A stretch of DNA of 64,000 bases from Cyanobacteriota bacterium (GCA_019752015.1 JAIEMQ010000002.1:94128-158127); one strand, 5' to 3'; counted from the first letter of the stretch, positions 17,491-26,755 are shown. The notes: a model not told the origin generated them from the sequence alone. A program made the numbers and translations.

Positions 17491-17570
17491 TTGGGACTTG
17501 GGGCTTGGGACTTGGGACTTGGGGCTTGGGACTTGGGACTTGGGGCTTGGGGCTTGGGGCTTGGGGCTGG
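17491..17570. repeat. CTTGGGR heptamer array, about 11 copies
   Basis: About 80 bp of CTTGGGA/CTTGGGG heptamers fill the space between the divergent def and NUDIX genes. Eleven G-runs of three or four lie on the plus strand, enough for G-quadruplex formation. The same word builds the inverted pair at 27.7-27.8 kb. Confidence 0.95.
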
Positions 17571-17573
17571 TAA

Positions 17574-18119
17574 ATGCACTCACACGACGAGACGCCGCCG
17601 TATAAGTTCTGTCCGGTCTGCGGCAGTGCGCTCGAGCCTCGCGTTCTGAAGATCACCGAGCCGAAGCGCCTGTGCTGCACGAACACGGCCTGCGGCTTCA
17701 TCTTCTACCTGGATCCGAAAATTGCGGTCGGCACGATCATCCGCGTTGGCGGCAACGGCAAGATTGTCCTCGTCAAGCGCGCCATCGAGCCGGGGTACGG
17801 CAAGTGGGTGTTCCCCGGAGGATATGTCGATCGCGGCGAGGAGATCACGCTGGCGGCGTTACGTGAAGCGCGCGAAGAAGCCGGCCTCGACGTGCGGCTT
17901 GATCACCTGATCAATATCTACTCGTATGCCGGACGCTCCCCGATCATCGTCGTGTATGCGGCGACGATGATTTCCGGGGAGATGGCCACCGATGACGAAG
18001 GCCTCGAGATTCGCGAGTTCGATCTCGACGAGATCCCGTGGGACGACCTCGCGTTCCGCAGCACGCGAGAGGCGCTTCGCGATTACATCGACGGGAAAAT
18101 CACTGCACCAACACGCTGA
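17574..18119 (+). CDS. NUDIX hydrolase with N-terminal zinc ribbon
   Basis: 181 aa. Zinc ribbon CPVCGSAL ... CCTNTACG, then a NUDIX domain with the box GGYVDRGEEITLAALREARE...EEAGL, an exact match to Gx5Ex7REUxEExGU. Related to NudC-like/NADH or ADP-ribose pyrophosphatases; the substrate is not fixed. ATG 17574 directly follows the repeat array, leaving no room for a conventional leader. Converges on the GT39-like gene. Confidence 0.92.
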   Translation: MHSHDETPPYKFCPVCGSALEPRVLKITEPKRLCCTNTACGFIFYLDPKIAVGTIIRVGGNGKIVLVKRAIEPGYGKWVFPGGYVDRGEEITLAALREAREEAGLDVRLDHLINIYSYAGRSPIIVVYAATMISGEMATDDEGLEIREFDLDEIPWDDLAFRSTREALRDYIDGKITAPTR

Positions 18120-18196
18120 ATCTGTTGAGCGGGTGAGCTGTTGAACGTTTGATCTGAATGCTCCAGATCAAAAGCTCAACAGATCACCAGGTCAAC
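18119..18196. terminator. Word-repeat hairpin between convergent genes
   Basis: Left arm ATCTGTTGAGC..GAGCTGTTGAAC..TTTGATCTG pairs with CAGATCAAAAGCTCAACAGATC..CAACAGCTT. Stem of about 37 bp with small mismatches and a six-base loop; the words TGTTGA, GGTGA and TTTGATCTG recur. Likely a two-way terminator between the NUDIX and GT39-like genes. Confidence 0.7.
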
Positions 18197-19854
18197 AGCT
18201 TATTGGCCCGCCAGCGGGCTACCAGTTCGCGGGGTGAAACCTGCAAAACGCGCATTTGGGGCGTTTCGAGCAGCGGAGTGACCTGCAATCCATCCTGCTC
18301 GATCGCCCTCGGCACCCACGACCGCGAGCTACCGATGGGGTAATCCTTGAAGATGTCGACGATGACGATCCGATCCGGCAGCGTGCCGTCGGCGCTGGCG
18401 GCGAACAAATCGCCGGGACGAAATGCGGCCGGCACGCCGGTGTAGACACCGGTCGCTGCTCCGTCGGCTTTCTGCACCACGAAGCGCTCGCGGACGTAAT
18501 CGTCGAGCGCGAGCCACCGATCGATGCGCCCGACGAGCATCAGGCAGCCGAGTTCGTCGGTGCAGGCAACGCGATCGTTCGGCTGAATGCCGTTTCGAAT
18601 CTCATCGATCCCGGCAACGTGAATCGTCGGCCGGGCGGCTGCGAGCCGCGCCATCGGCGCGAGACCCCACTGGTCGATTGCCACGATGATTGCGACCAGA
18701 GCGATTGCCGCGGTACGCGCACGAGGCACGCGCGCTGTCACATCAATGGCAATCGCGATCAACATGAAGGTGATTGGTAACAGCAGATAGTTCGTCGTGA
18801 TGCCGGACTCGATGACACCGAACCACACCACCCAGCCGATCCAGATCGCGTGCATCGCGCGCTGCGATCGCATCGCCAGCATCGCGAGCGCGAGCAACAA
18901 CGTCAACGGTGTCGAGCGCGCGATCGACCAGAACATGTCCAGGGGATAGCGCGAGCCGGTAACGAGCACGTCGTTCACAAGCGCCAGCGATAACGGCGCG
19001 GTGTTGGTGGCTTGCGCGATTGAGAAGGCGAGAATCGCGGCGGTGATCGACAGGGCGATCACGGCAATGGTCCTGGCTCGCGTCGGCGCAACCAGCCACG
19101 CAATGACCATCACCACGAGCGGAATGCCGAACTGTCGATCGCCTGGGCGCTCGAACAGGTTGAGGACCTGCCACAGGAAGAATCGCCGCACCATCGTTTC
19201 GCCGCTCGATGGCTCCATCGCGTGGAGCGCAAACAGGATCGATTGCCCGATCACCAGGCCCGCGACGGTCGAAAGAATTGCGTAGGCCCAGCGGCGTCGA
19301 TCGTCACGATTCAGCAACCAGCAGAAGATCGGAATAACGGCGAGGGTGAAGGCGAGCTCGTGCGTCAGCCGCGCGATCGCCGCGGCGGCGATCATCAGCA
19401 GCCACCAGTGTCGATGCGTAAAGCACATCAGCGTCAACAAATATGCGGCGAGAAACGGCGCGTAAAACCTGGCGCTCGTCGCGGTCGCCCAAAACGGCAC
19501 CGACGCCAGCGCGAATATCGATGCCACCAGTGCCGTGGTGTTGTCGGTGAGGCGGCGGATCAGCACGACCGTGAGGAACACGCTCGCGGCGGCGGCCAGC
19601 AGGCTGACCGCGCGGAAAGCCGGCAGCTCAGCACCGGCGACGGCGCCCGCGAGCCACGCCGCGTACGAATACGCAATGCCGCGATCGTAGAGGAGACCTG
19701 ATGGCAGGACGGGAAGGCCGTGCGCCGCGATGCCGCGCACGGCGAAGACGGTGAACTCTTCGTCGACGGAATACCCGGGGCGCGTCAGCTGCAGCGAGCC
19801 GATGACGATGACGAGCGCCGCCAGCGCGGCCGCCTTCGCCCAGGGTGTCGTCAC
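18184..19854 (-). CDS. GT39-like membrane glycosyltransferase family protein
   Basis: 556 aa with about eleven hydrophobic helices and a C-terminal soluble domain. The first loop after helix 1 has [16 protein letters not shown], whose acidic pair is the feature of GT-C/GT39 (dolichyl-phosphate mannose-protein mannosyltransferase-like) enzymes using polyprenyl-linked sugars outside the membrane. Donor and acceptor are unknown. Its start overlaps the aldolase stop by four bases. The last residues are encoded by the word-repeat hairpin. Confidence 0.75.
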   Translation of the reverse strand: MTTPWAKAAALAALVIVIGSLQLTRPGYSVDEEFTVFAVRGIAAHGLPVLPSGLLYDRGIAYSYAAWLAGAVAGAELPAFRAVSLLAAAASVFLTVVLIRRLTDNTTALVASIFALASVPFWATATSARFYAPFLAAYLLTLMCFTHRHWWLLMIAAAAIARLTHELAFTLAVIPIFCWLLNRDDRRRWAYAILSTVAGLVIGQSILFALHAMEPSSGETMVRRFFLWQVLNLFERPGDRQFGIPLVVMVIAWLVAPTRARTIAVIALSITAAILAFSIAQATNTAPLSLALVNDVLVTGSRYPLDMFWSIARSTPLTLLLALAMLAMRSQRAMHAIWIGWVVWFGVIESGITTNYLLLPITFMLIAIAIDVTARVPRARTAAIALVAIIVAIDQWGLAPMARLAAARPTIHVAGIDEIRNGIQPNDRVACTDELGCLMLVGRIDRWLALDDYVRERFVVQKADGAATGVYTGVPAAFRPGDLFAASADGTLPDRIVIVDIFKDYPIGSSRSWVPRAIEQDGLQVTPLLETPQMRVLQVSPRELVARWRANKLLTW

Positions 19855-20900
19855 GCGACCGTGATTTTCTTGTCCAGGTAAACGTCCTGGATCGCGTTCA
19901 GCAGCGCCGCGCCGTCCTTCATCGGCCGCTGGAACGCCTTGCGGCCGGAGATCAACCCCATGCCGCCGGCGCGCTTGTTGATCACCGACGTCTTGATGGC
20001 TTCCTTGAGGTCGCTTTCACCCGATGACGCGCCGCCGGAATTAATTAGCCCGGCGCGGCCCATGTAGCAGTTGGCGAGCTGATAGCGCGTCAGATCGATC
20101 GGATGATCGCTCGACAGATCCGAGTAGACCTTCTGGTGCGTCTTGCCGAAGTTGATCGCGTTGTAACCGCCGTTGTTCTCGGGCAGCTTCTGCTTGATGA
20201 TGTCGGCCTCGATCGTCACGCCGAGGTGATTCGCCTGGCCGGTGAGATCGGCGGCGAGATGGTAGTCGACATCCTTGGTCTTGAAAGCGGAGTTCCTCAG
20301 GTAGCACCACAGCACGGTGAACATGCCGAGCTCGTGGGCGTGCTGGAACATCTCGCTCACTTCCTGGATCTGCCGCTTCGATTCTTCCGATCCGAAGTAG
20401 ATCGTCGCGCCGACGCCGGCGGCGCCCATGTCGAAGCCCTGCTTGACGCTCGCGAAGCGGATCTGATCGTACGAGTTCGGATACGAAATGAACTCGTTAT
20501 GGTTGAACTTGAGAATGAACGGAATCTGGTGCGCGTACTTGCGCGCGCACATCCCGAGCACGCCGAGCGTTGACGCCACGGCGTTACAGCCGCCTTCGAT
20601 CGCCAGCTTGACGATGTTCTCGGGATCGAAATATTGCGGGTTCGGCGCGAACGATGCGCCGGCTGAGTGTTCGATGCCCTGATCGACCGGCAGGATCGAC
20701 ACGTAGCCCGTGCCCGCGAGGCGGCCGTGATCGAAGAGCGACTGGAGCTTGCCGAGCACCGGCACCGGCCGGTTCGAATTGAGGTGAATGCGCTCCACGA
20801 AATCGGGGCCGGGCAGGTGCAGCGATTCTTTCGGGATCCTGGCTTTGTGCTGCAGCAGTCCGGCGGCCTCGGCTCCGAGGATCTCTTCTACGGTGGGCAT
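19851..20900 (-). CDS. fbaB: Class I fructose-bisphosphate aldolase (DhnA type)
   Basis: 349 aa, matching the DhnA/FbaB family: [14 protein letters not shown], the [11 protein letters not shown] region, [16 protein letters not shown] and [16 protein letters not shown]. Cleaves fructose 1,6-bisphosphate through a Schiff-base Lys; the exact Lys was not assigned. Cytosolic central carbon enzyme. Downstream of thiI on the same strand, separated by a 45-bp gap with a strong palindrome. Confidence 0.93.
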   Translation of the reverse strand: MPTVEEILGAEAAGLLQHKARIPKESLHLPGPDFVERIHLNSNRPVPVLGKLQSLFDHGRLAGTGYVSILPVDQGIEHSAGASFAPNPQYFDPENIVKLAIEGGCNAVASTLGVLGMCARKYAHQIPFILKFNHNEFISYPNSYDQIRFASVKQGFDMGAAGVGATIYFGSEESKRQIQEVSEMFQHAHELGMFTVLWCYLRNSAFKTKDVDYHLAADLTGQANHLGVTIEADIIKQKLPENNGGYNAINFGKTHQKVYSDLSSDHPIDLTRYQLANCYMGRAGLINSGGASSGESDLKEAIKTSVINKRAGGMGLISGRKAFQRPMKDGAALLNAIQDVYLDKKITVA

Positions 20901-20923
20901 AACCTGATTACTTTATCACCGCA

Positions 20924-20943
20924 GGCGGGACTGAAGTCCCGCC
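20924..20943. repeat. GGCGGGACT palindrome
   Basis: GGCGGGACT, a two-base loop, then AGTCCCGCC: a perfect 9-bp stem between thiI and the aldolase gene, ending one base before the thiI stop codon. REP-like; it may attenuate or separate the two transcripts. Confidence 0.8.
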
Positions 20944-20944
20944 T

Positions 20945-22114
20945 CTACGCTCGCGGGTATGACAGCTGCTCCACGACGGCGCTGTCGACCGCCGTCTTGA
21001 TCATCGTGTCGACCGGCAGCGTTTTTTCCGCCTCGTCCACGGCATAGCGCCGCGCATGCGTTTCCGGGTGGCGGGGCGTGAACAGCGTGCACGAATCCTG
21101 GTCGGGCACGATTGAAATGCCGAAGGTGCCGAGCCGCTGCGCCTCGGCAATGATCTCTTCCTTGTCCATGGCGACGAGCGGCCGGAACACCGGGATCTGC
21201 GCCGCCTGATCGATCACCGCCATGTTGTCGAGCGTCTGCGATGCCACCTGGCCGATGACGTCGCCGGTGACGAGCGCGCGGGCCCGCACGTGGCTGGCGA
21301 CCCGTTGCGCGATGCGGAGCATCAGCCGCCGATAGATGATCACGCGCAGATCGCCCTGCACGCTGAGCGTGATCTGGCGCTGCAGCTCGCCGAACGGAAC
21401 GAGATACAGCTTGGTCCGCAGCTGATAGCGCGTCAGCACTTCCGCGAGCTGTCTCGCTTTCTCCTGCGACGTGTTCGAGAGGAACGGCGCGCTGTGGAAA
21501 TGCACCAGCGTGACGTTGCAGCCGCGCTTCATCATCCGCCACGCGGCGACCGGCGAATCGATTCCGCCGGACAGCAGGCCGACCAGGCGTCCGCCGGTGC
21601 CCATCGGCAATCCGCCGAGACCCGGTTCGCGGCCGACGTAACAGAAGGCGGAGCCGGGAATAATCTCGACACGGATGACGAGGTCGGCGTGATCGAGATC
21701 GACCTTCCAGCCGCGGGCCGTCCACACGCGCGATCCGAGATCGCGCGCGAGCTCGGGCGAGGGAATCGGGAACTTCGAGTCGGCGCGTCGCACGTGCACG
21801 CGGAAACTTTCGGCCGCTTCTTTTGGCGGCAGCTGCGACTCGATCGCCGCGGCCATGCTCTCGAAGTCGGGCGGCACTCGGGTCGCAACCGAATAATGCG
21901 CAATGCCGAAGACCCTCGACAGGCGATCGCCCACCTCGGGCAGCGCCTCGTCCTGGCCGAGCACAATCTCGATGCGGCCGATCAGTGTTCGAACTTCCTT
22001 GATGTGCAAGCCGGCGAGCGCGCCGTGAAGGTTCCTGACGAGACGCCCGACGAACCACGATCGGTTCTTGCCTTTGAGCGCGATCTCGGAGTACTTGACG
22101 AGGACGCAGATCAT
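20945..22114 (-). CDS. thiI: tRNA 4-thiouridine synthase ThiI (no rhodanese domain)
   Basis: 389 aa. N-terminal ferredoxin-like start VKYSEIALKGKNR, THUMP domain at about 60-165, then the PP-loop GLLSGGIDSPVAAW that adenylates U8 of tRNA, followed by GDVIGQVASQT and DQDSCTLF with a conserved Cys. The C-terminal rhodanese domain of the E. coli enzyme is absent, as in the shorter ThiI class, so another protein must supply sulfur. ATGA overlap with hpnE makes it the last gene of the hpn operon. Confidence 0.95.
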   Translation of the reverse strand: MICVLVKYSEIALKGKNRSWFVGRLVRNLHGALAGLHIKEVRTLIGRIEIVLGQDEALPEVGDRLSRVFGIAHYSVATRVPPDFESMAAAIESQLPPKEAAESFRVHVRRADSKFPIPSPELARDLGSRVWTARGWKVDLDHADLVIRVEIIPGSAFCYVGREPGLGGLPMGTGGRLVGLLSGGIDSPVAAWRMMKRGCNVTLVHFHSAPFLSNTSQEKARQLAEVLTRYQLRTKLYLVPFGELQRQITLSVQGDLRVIIYRRLMLRIAQRVASHVRARALVTGDVIGQVASQTLDNMAVIDQAAQIPVFRPLVAMDKEEIIAEAQRLGTFGISIVPDQDSCTLFTPRHPETHARRYAVDEAEKTLPVDTMIKTAVDSAVVEQLSYPRA

Positions 22115-23442
22115 GACGCGGCCGCCGCTCGATGTCCCGAAATGACGGCTGACTCGATCGTCGCGGGCAAACCGGTTTCAATCCAGTCACCAGCGAGCAG
22201 GAACCCTTCGATGGCAGTGCGGGTGCCGGGGCGGGGCGGCGCGCCGGGCGCGAGCGAGAACGTCGAACGCTTTTCGCGAACGGCGAGGCTCTTCCGCAGG
22301 GTCGCGGATCGCGCCGCCGGCAGCGCGTCTCTGACCTCGCGCAACGCCGTCGCAGCGAGCTCGTCGTTCGTCTGCGACACGATCGCCTCGGCGCCGCTCG
22401 AGACCAGCGACAGATGCGACGCGTTGCCGCCGACGATAGCGCGGCGATCGAAGATCCATTGGAAATTGCGTCCGGGCAGGCCGACGAGCGGCTCGTCCAT
22501 CACCGCGCCATCGAACCAGAGATTGACCGTGACGATCGGCAAGCTCGCGAGCGCGGTCGCATTGGCGACGGTTTGCTCGAGACCGGGCGGGACCTGATCG
22601 AATAGCGCGTCAAAGGAATGCCAGGGGACCGTCGAGATGACCAGCGGCGCGTCGATCGCCTCGTCGCGCACGCGTACCCCTCGAACGCGCGCGCCATCGA
22701 CGACCAGTTTCGCCGGCGCGTTGACGCGAACTTCACCGCCGCGCTCGGCCAGCCACTGGCGCGCCGGCTCTGCATACATCTCGTCGAGTGGAACGGCGGG
22801 CAACACCAGCGCCGCCGCGGCGGGATCCGGACCGAACACGCGCTCGAGCACGCGCACGAAGTTCGACGCTTCGGCTTGATCGATCGACTGATTGAGCGCC
22901 GCGAGCGCGAGCGGCTCCCAAAATAACTCACAAAGTCTCGGTGCCTGACCATTCTGCTCCAGCCACGCCCGGACGGAGCGTCCGAGTCCGGGCGGGTCTC
23001 GCCGAAGCGCCGAAGGCGCGGCGGCGGCCGCCGTGATCATGGACCCAATCCGCAGCACCGAGATCCGCTCCGACCAGCTCAACGCATCCCATGTCAACAC
23101 GCCCGCGATGAAGTGCAGCGGCGACGGCAATGCCGGCAGCGCCAGCACGCTCTGATGGCCGGCGCGATCGATCATCGTCAGCTTCAATCCGGTCTGCCAG
23201 CGCACGCGATCGGCCGCACCGATTCGCGCGAGGAATTTCAACGTCTCGGTGTAGCAGCCCATCAGGATGTGCTGGCCGTTGTCGACGCGCGCACCGGTGG
23301 CGGGATCGGTAAACGCGGTGGCGCGGCCGCCGAGACCGGGCCGCGCTTCGAGCACCACCACGCGCGCGCCGGCTTCCGCCAGCGCGGTGGCGGCGGCGAA
23401 GCCGGCGCACCCGCCGCCAATCACGATCGCGTCCGGACTCAT
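22111..23442 (-). CDS. hpnE: Hydroxysqualene dehydroxylase HpnE
   Basis: 443-aa FAD-dependent amine-oxidase-fold protein: dinucleotide motif VIGGGCAGFAAATALAEAG, then VVLEARPGLGGRATAF. With HpnC and HpnD it makes squalene from farnesyl diphosphate. ATG 23442 overlaps the hpnD stop (ATGA); the longer frame upstream is antisense noise. A GC-rich 35-bp palindromic element is inserted in frame and codes for roughly SALRRDPPGLGR. The C-terminal end WIETGLPATIESAVISGH is typical of the family. Confidence 0.92.
   Translation of the reverse strand: MSPDAIVIGGGCAGFAAATALAEAGARVVVLEARPGLGGRATAFTDPATGARVDNGQHILMGCYTETLKFLARIGAADRVRWQTGLKLTMIDRAGHQSVLALPALPSPLHFIAGVLTWDALSWSERISVLRIGSMITAAAAAPSALRRDPPGLGRSVRAWLEQNGQAPRLCELFWEPLALAALNQSIDQAEASNFVRVLERVFGPDPAAAALVLPAVPLDEMYAEPARQWLAERGGEVRVNAPAKLVVDGARVRGVRVRDEAIDAPLVISTVPWHSFDALFDQVPPGLEQTVANATALASLPIVTVNLWFDGAVMDEPLVGLPGRNFQWIFDRRAIVGGNASHLSLVSSGAEAIVSQTNDELAATALREVRDALPAARSATLRKSLAVREKRSTFSLAPGAPPRPGTRTAIEGFLLAGDWIETGLPATIESAVISGHRAAAAS
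22990..23024. repeat. GC-rich in-frame palindromic element, copy 2 (in hpnE)
   Basis: GGGTCTCGCCGAAGCGCCGAAGGCGCGGCGG, sharing the TCTCGCCGAAGC core with copies in hpnC and ggt. Confidence 0.75.
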
Positions 23443-24296
23443 GCGCGCGCGGAGCGGGTCAGGCCGAAGGCCGACAACTGCGACAGCGCCCAGATCTGCA
23501 GCGCAATGCGGGCGCGCTGCAGCTTCGGCACGCGGACGCGCTCGCTGAACACGTCGTAGCCGCGGCGCTCGATGCGCTGCAGGATCTCGAAGTAGATCCC
23601 GCCCATGATCTCCGCGGCGACCAGCCGGCGCGATTCCTCGTGCGGCATCGCCTGTGCGGCGGCGGTGTAGTAGTGACGCGCGCGCTGGCATTCGAAGGCG
23701 AGCAGGTTCTTGATTGCGCCGGTCATCATGCCGGCGGCCAGCGACTGCTCGGTGACGCCGAAGCGCGCCAGGTCCTCTTGAGGCAGGTAGACGCGGCCCT
23801 GATGCAGATCGGCCTTGATGTCGCGAATGATGTTGGTGATCTGCAGCGCCAGCCCGAGATTGAATGCGTACTCGCGCGAGCGCGAGTCGCGGCAGCCGAA
23901 CACTTCAATGCACATCATGCCGACCGCGGAGGCGACGCGCCGGCAGTAGCCAATCAGCTCGTCGAACGTGTCGTAGCGGGAGCGCTTGAGATCCATCTCG
24001 ACGCCGTCGACCAGATCGTCGAACGGCTGGCGCGACAGCGACAACATCGTGACGTACGGCTTCAGCTGCTGCGTCTGCTCGGTGAGGGGCGTGTCCGTGC
24101 CGAAGAGACGGCCGACCTCCTCACGCCACTTCACCACCTCGCGCGCCGCCGTCGCCGGATCCGGCGCCTCATCCACCGCATCGTCCACGGCGCGGCAGAA
24201 ATCCCACACCGCGCCGATGGCGCGGCGCTCGGCCGCCGGCAGGACTACGAACGAGTAGGAGAAGGATGTGTCTCTCGCCACAACAGCGTTCCACAC
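23439..24296 (-). CDS. hpnD: Presqualene diphosphate synthase HpnD
   Basis: Trans-isoprenyl diphosphate synthase fold. First Asp-rich motif DDAVDEAPD at about residue 45, the YCRRVASAVG segment, second motif NIIRDIKADLHQGRVYLP. Condenses two farnesyl diphosphates to presqualene diphosphate. GTG 24296 (or GTG 24281) was chosen because the helix before SFSYSFVVLP starts here; this makes the gene overlap the hpnC end by about 50 bases. Length of about 285 aa matches the family. Confidence 0.9.
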   Translation of the reverse strand: MWNAVVARDTSFSYSFVVLPAAERRAIGAVWDFCRAVDDAVDEAPDPATAAREVVKWREEVGRLFGTDTPLTEQTQQLKPYVTMLSLSRQPFDDLVDGVEMDLKRSRYDTFDELIGYCRRVASAVGMMCIEVFGCRDSRSREYAFNLGLALQITNIIRDIKADLHQGRVYLPQEDLARFGVTEQSLAAGMMTGAIKNLLAFECQRARHYYTAAAQAMPHEESRRLVAAEIMGGIYFEILQRIERRGYDVFSERVRVPKLQRARIALQIWALSQLSAFGLTRSARA

Positions 24297-25159
24297 GCTA
24301 TCACTAATGCGTCGGAGGCTCCGAGTTTTGGCCGGTCCGACCGGAACACGTCGTAGTTGGCGCGGGCGAGGCGATCGAGAATTCTGGTGCCGCCGAGCCA
24401 CGTCGCACGCAGCTCGTAGCGCAAGCGTCCGGACACCCCGTCGCAGACCGGACGGCCGCGCTCGAACAGCGCGCCCGTCCGCGATCCGCACTCGGCCAAC
24501 GCGGCCTTCCACTGCGAGGTCATGTTCTTCGCATCGAGCGACGCCAGGTCGGCGTGGTGCGCCCGCCAGATCTCTTCGGGCACGTACAACCGTCCCCGCT
24601 CCCAGTCGATCGCAAGGTCCTGCCAGAAGTTCGTGAGCTGGAGCGCGGTGCAGACCGCGTCGGACGCGGCATCGAGACGATCGTCGTGATACCCGCTGAG
24701 GCGCAACACCAGCCGGCCGACCGGATTGGCCGACTGCCGGCAATACTCGAGCACGTCTGCCCACCTCGAATAGCGAGGCGTTCCGACGTCCTGCACGAAC
24801 GCGTTCAGCAGATCGTCGAACAGTTGGATGGGTAGATCAAAGCGCTCAATGGTGTCGTGGAGGGCGAGAAAGATGTCGCCTTCGTCTGACCGAGCCTGTC
24901 TCGCCGAAGCGCCCAGGCGCGGAGGCGGATGAAGCTTCGCCCGCCAGTCGCGGAGCAGCCGCATGCGCTCGCTGGCGTGATAGCCGGGCTCGTCGGCGAA
25001 ATCATCGGCGGTTCGCGCGAACGCATAGACCGCGGCGATATGCGGACGCAGCTTCGCCGGCAGCAACCGCGACGCGACCGGAAAGTTTTCGTAATGCAGT
25101 TTCGCGATCTGCTCGCAATGCGCGTAGGCCGCTCGCAAGGAGCGGGACTCGCCTACCAC
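24245..25159 (-). CDS. hpnC: Squalene synthase-like HpnC
   Basis: 304 aa. HYENFPVASRLLP start, first Asp-rich motif ARTADDFADE, YCRQSANPVGRLVL, then QLTNFWQDLAIDWERGRLY(V)P as second motif. HpnC converts presqualene diphosphate to hydroxysqualene. A GC-rich repeat is inserted in frame at about residues 80-92 (RLGASARQARSDEG) in a loop between helices. First of the hpnC-hpnD-hpnE-thiI run; the start overlaps the adenosyltransferase stop by seven bases. Confidence 0.92.
   Translation of the reverse strand: MVGESRSLRAAYAHCEQIAKLHYENFPVASRLLPAKLRPHIAAVYAFARTADDFADEPGYHASERMRLLRDWRAKLHPPPRLGASARQARSDEGDIFLALHDTIERFDLPIQLFDDLLNAFVQDVGTPRYSRWADVLEYCRQSANPVGRLVLRLSGYHDDRLDAASDAVCTALQLTNFWQDLAIDWERGRLYVPEEIWRAHHADLASLDAKNMTSQWKAALAECGSRTGALFERGRPVCDGVSGRLRYELRATWLGGTRILDRLARANYDVFRSDRPKLGASDALVIACGTLLWRETHPSPTRS
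24894..24928. repeat. GC-rich in-frame palindromic element, copy 3 (in hpnC)
   Basis: GCCTGTCTCGCCGAAGCGC then CCAGGCGCGGAGGCGG. Same family as in hpnE and ggt. Confidence 0.8.
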
Positions 25160-25692
25160 GGGGTTTCGGGAGAGCCGGCGCGATGGTTGGCGGCCCGGGC
25201 CATCGTGAAGAGCAGATCGGATAACCGGTTCAGGTAGATCAACACGACCGGTTCAACGGCGTCCTTGCCGAGCGACAGCACGGCGCGCTCGGCACGGCGG
25301 CAGACCGTGCGCGCGAAGTGCAGCGACGCGCCGGCGGCCTTGCCGTCGGACAGGATGAAGTGCCGCAGCGCGGGAATCTCGGTGTCGAGCCGATCGATCC
25401 AGCCTTCGAGCCGGGTGATGCTGTCGTCGTTGATGACGATCTTCTCGACCCGCTTCGCGATCTTGTGCGACGGATCGGCGAGGCGCGCGCCGAGCGCGAA
25501 CAGATCGCGCTGGATCGTGACGCACATCTCGTCGAGATCGTCCGGCAGACCGGCCGCCCGCACCACGCCGATGCAGGCCTGCAGCTCGTCGACGTCCCCG
25601 TAAGCGGCGACGCGCGGATCGGTCTTGCTGACGCGCGTGCCGTCGAACAGGCTGGTGTCGCCCGAATCGCCGGTCTTCGTATAGATCTTCAC
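25153..25692 (-). CDS. Cob(I)yrinic acid a,c-diamide adenosyltransferase, PduO type
   Basis: 179 aa. ATP-binding start KIYTKTGDSGDTSLFDG, central helices with GDVDELQACIG, and the C-terminal IYLNRLSDLLFTMAR signature. Transfers the adenosyl group of ATP to cob(I)alamin to make coenzyme B12. GTG 25692 was chosen since it directly precedes the family's first strand. Divergent from mutY with an 18-base gap. No other cobalamin gene is nearby. Confidence 0.93.
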   Translation of the reverse strand: MKIYTKTGDSGDTSLFDGTRVSKTDPRVAAYGDVDELQACIGVVRAAGLPDDLDEMCVTIQRDLFALGARLADPSHKIAKRVEKIVINDDSITRLEGWIDRLDTEIPALRHFILSDGKAAGASLHFARTVCRRAERAVLSLGKDAVEPVVLIYLNRLSDLLFTMARAANHRAGSPETPW

Positions 25693-25710
25693 TGGTAGGA
25701 TTATAGGCCG

Positions 25711-26385
25711 TTGGCGACACCTCGATCGAAGCCGCTTCCAACGCAGCCTCTTCGTCAGCGATTCCGCCGCAACCTGCTCGCGTGGTATCGCAAGAACGGC
25801 CGCGACCTGCCGTGGCGCAACACCGACGATCCGTACCACATCCTCGTGTCGGAGATCATGCTGCAGCAGACGCAGGTCGATCGCGTCCTGCCGAAGTATC
25901 ACGAGTGGCTCGGCAAGTACCCGTCGTTCGTCGTCCTCGCCGAAGCGCCGCCCGCCGAAGTGGCGGACACGTGGCGCCCGCTTGGCTACAACATCCGTCC
26001 GAAACGGCTGCAGTCAATCGCACAGCAGGCCGTCGAAAAGTACGACGGCAAGCTGCCGAGCGATCGCGAGACGCTGCTCTCGTTCAAGGGCATCGGTGAA
26101 TACACTGCCGGCGCCATCCGCAGCTTCGCGTTCCGCGAGCGCGCCGCGATCCTCGACACCAACGTCGCGCGCGTGCTGTTCCGCATCTTTGTCGGCAACG
26201 GCGATCCAAAGAGCCACGCGATGAAGAGACACCTGTGGAACGTGTCGGCGTCGGTGCTGCCGCACAAGCACGTGTTCGACTTCAACCAGGCGTTGATGGA
26301 TTTCGGCGCCACGCACTGCAGCGCGCGCAAGCCGAAGTGCGGCACGTGCGCTATGAAAAGGTTTTGCCGATCCGTCGCTCAATAA
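25711..26385 (+). CDS. mutY: A/G-specific adenine glycosylase MutY, short form
   Basis: Base-excision repair glycosylase removing A opposite 8-oxoG. Catalytic Glu in SEIMLQQTQVDRV, HhH motif FKGIGEYTAGAI, catalytic Asp in ILDTNVARV, and the iron-sulfur cluster motif C-x6-C-x2-C-x5-C. The protein ends at 224 aa just after the cluster, so the C-terminal NUDIX-like 8-oxoG recognition domain of standard MutY is missing. TTG 25711 was chosen. The 3' end overlaps the convergent NUDIX gene by 35 bases. Confidence 0.9.
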   Translation: MATPRSKPLPTQPLRQRFRRNLLAWYRKNGRDLPWRNTDDPYHILVSEIMLQQTQVDRVLPKYHEWLGKYPSFVVLAEAPPAEVADTWRPLGYNIRPKRLQSIAQQAVEKYDGKLPSDRETLLSFKGIGEYTAGAIRSFAFRERAAILDTNVARVLFRIFVGNGDPKSHAMKRHLWNVSASVLPHKHVFDFNQALMDFGATHCSARKPKCGTCAMKRFCRSVAQ

Positions 26386-26755
26386 GGTGCGATATGAGGT
26401 CGCGATCGGCTTCCGGGAACGGCAGCGCCGACAGCTCGGTGCGATGCACCCAGCGCATCTCCTGCCCCATCATCGGCTTTGGCTCGCCGCGCAGGCCGCA
26501 GCGATAGAAAAATAATTCGACGGTCTTTTCGGGATAGGCGTGCGTGACGGTGTGGACGAGCTCACCGACGTCGGCGACCGCATCGAGCTCCTCGAAGATC
26601 TCGCGGCGCAGCGCCTCGACATGCGTTTCACTGTGATGGACCTTGCCGCCGGGAAACTCCCAGTGACCCGAGAGATGCGTGCCGTCAAGGCGCAGCGTCA
26701 ACAGGAATGCGTCATCGCGCTCGATGACGGCTGCGACGACGGCGATGGGTGTCAT
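26351..26755 (-). CDS. MutT-like NUDIX (8-oxo-dGTP) hydrolase
   Basis: 134 aa. Strand VVAAVIERDDAFLLTLR, NUDIX box GGKVHHSETHVEALRREI..EELD, then FFYRCGLRGEPKP and MRWVHRTELSALPFPEAD, matching MutT/8-oxo-dGTP diphosphatases. It clears oxidised nucleotides. Its 3' end overlaps convergent mutY, another member of the 8-oxoguanine (GO) defence. It shares a four-base overlap with the upstream PHP gene. Confidence 0.9.
   Translation of the reverse strand: MTPIAVVAAVIERDDAFLLTLRLDGTHLSGHWEFPGGKVHHSETHVEALRREIFEELDAVADVGELVHTVTHAYPEKTVELFFYRCGLRGEPKPMMGQEMRWVHRTELSALPFPEADRDLISHLIERRIGKTFS

Noticed and set aside
17491..17570. CRISPR array
   Set aside because: Units are 7 bp with no spacers; no cas genes in the window.
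20924..20943. Rho-independent terminator
   Set aside because: A strong stem but no T-run after it on either strand; kept as a REP-like palindrome.
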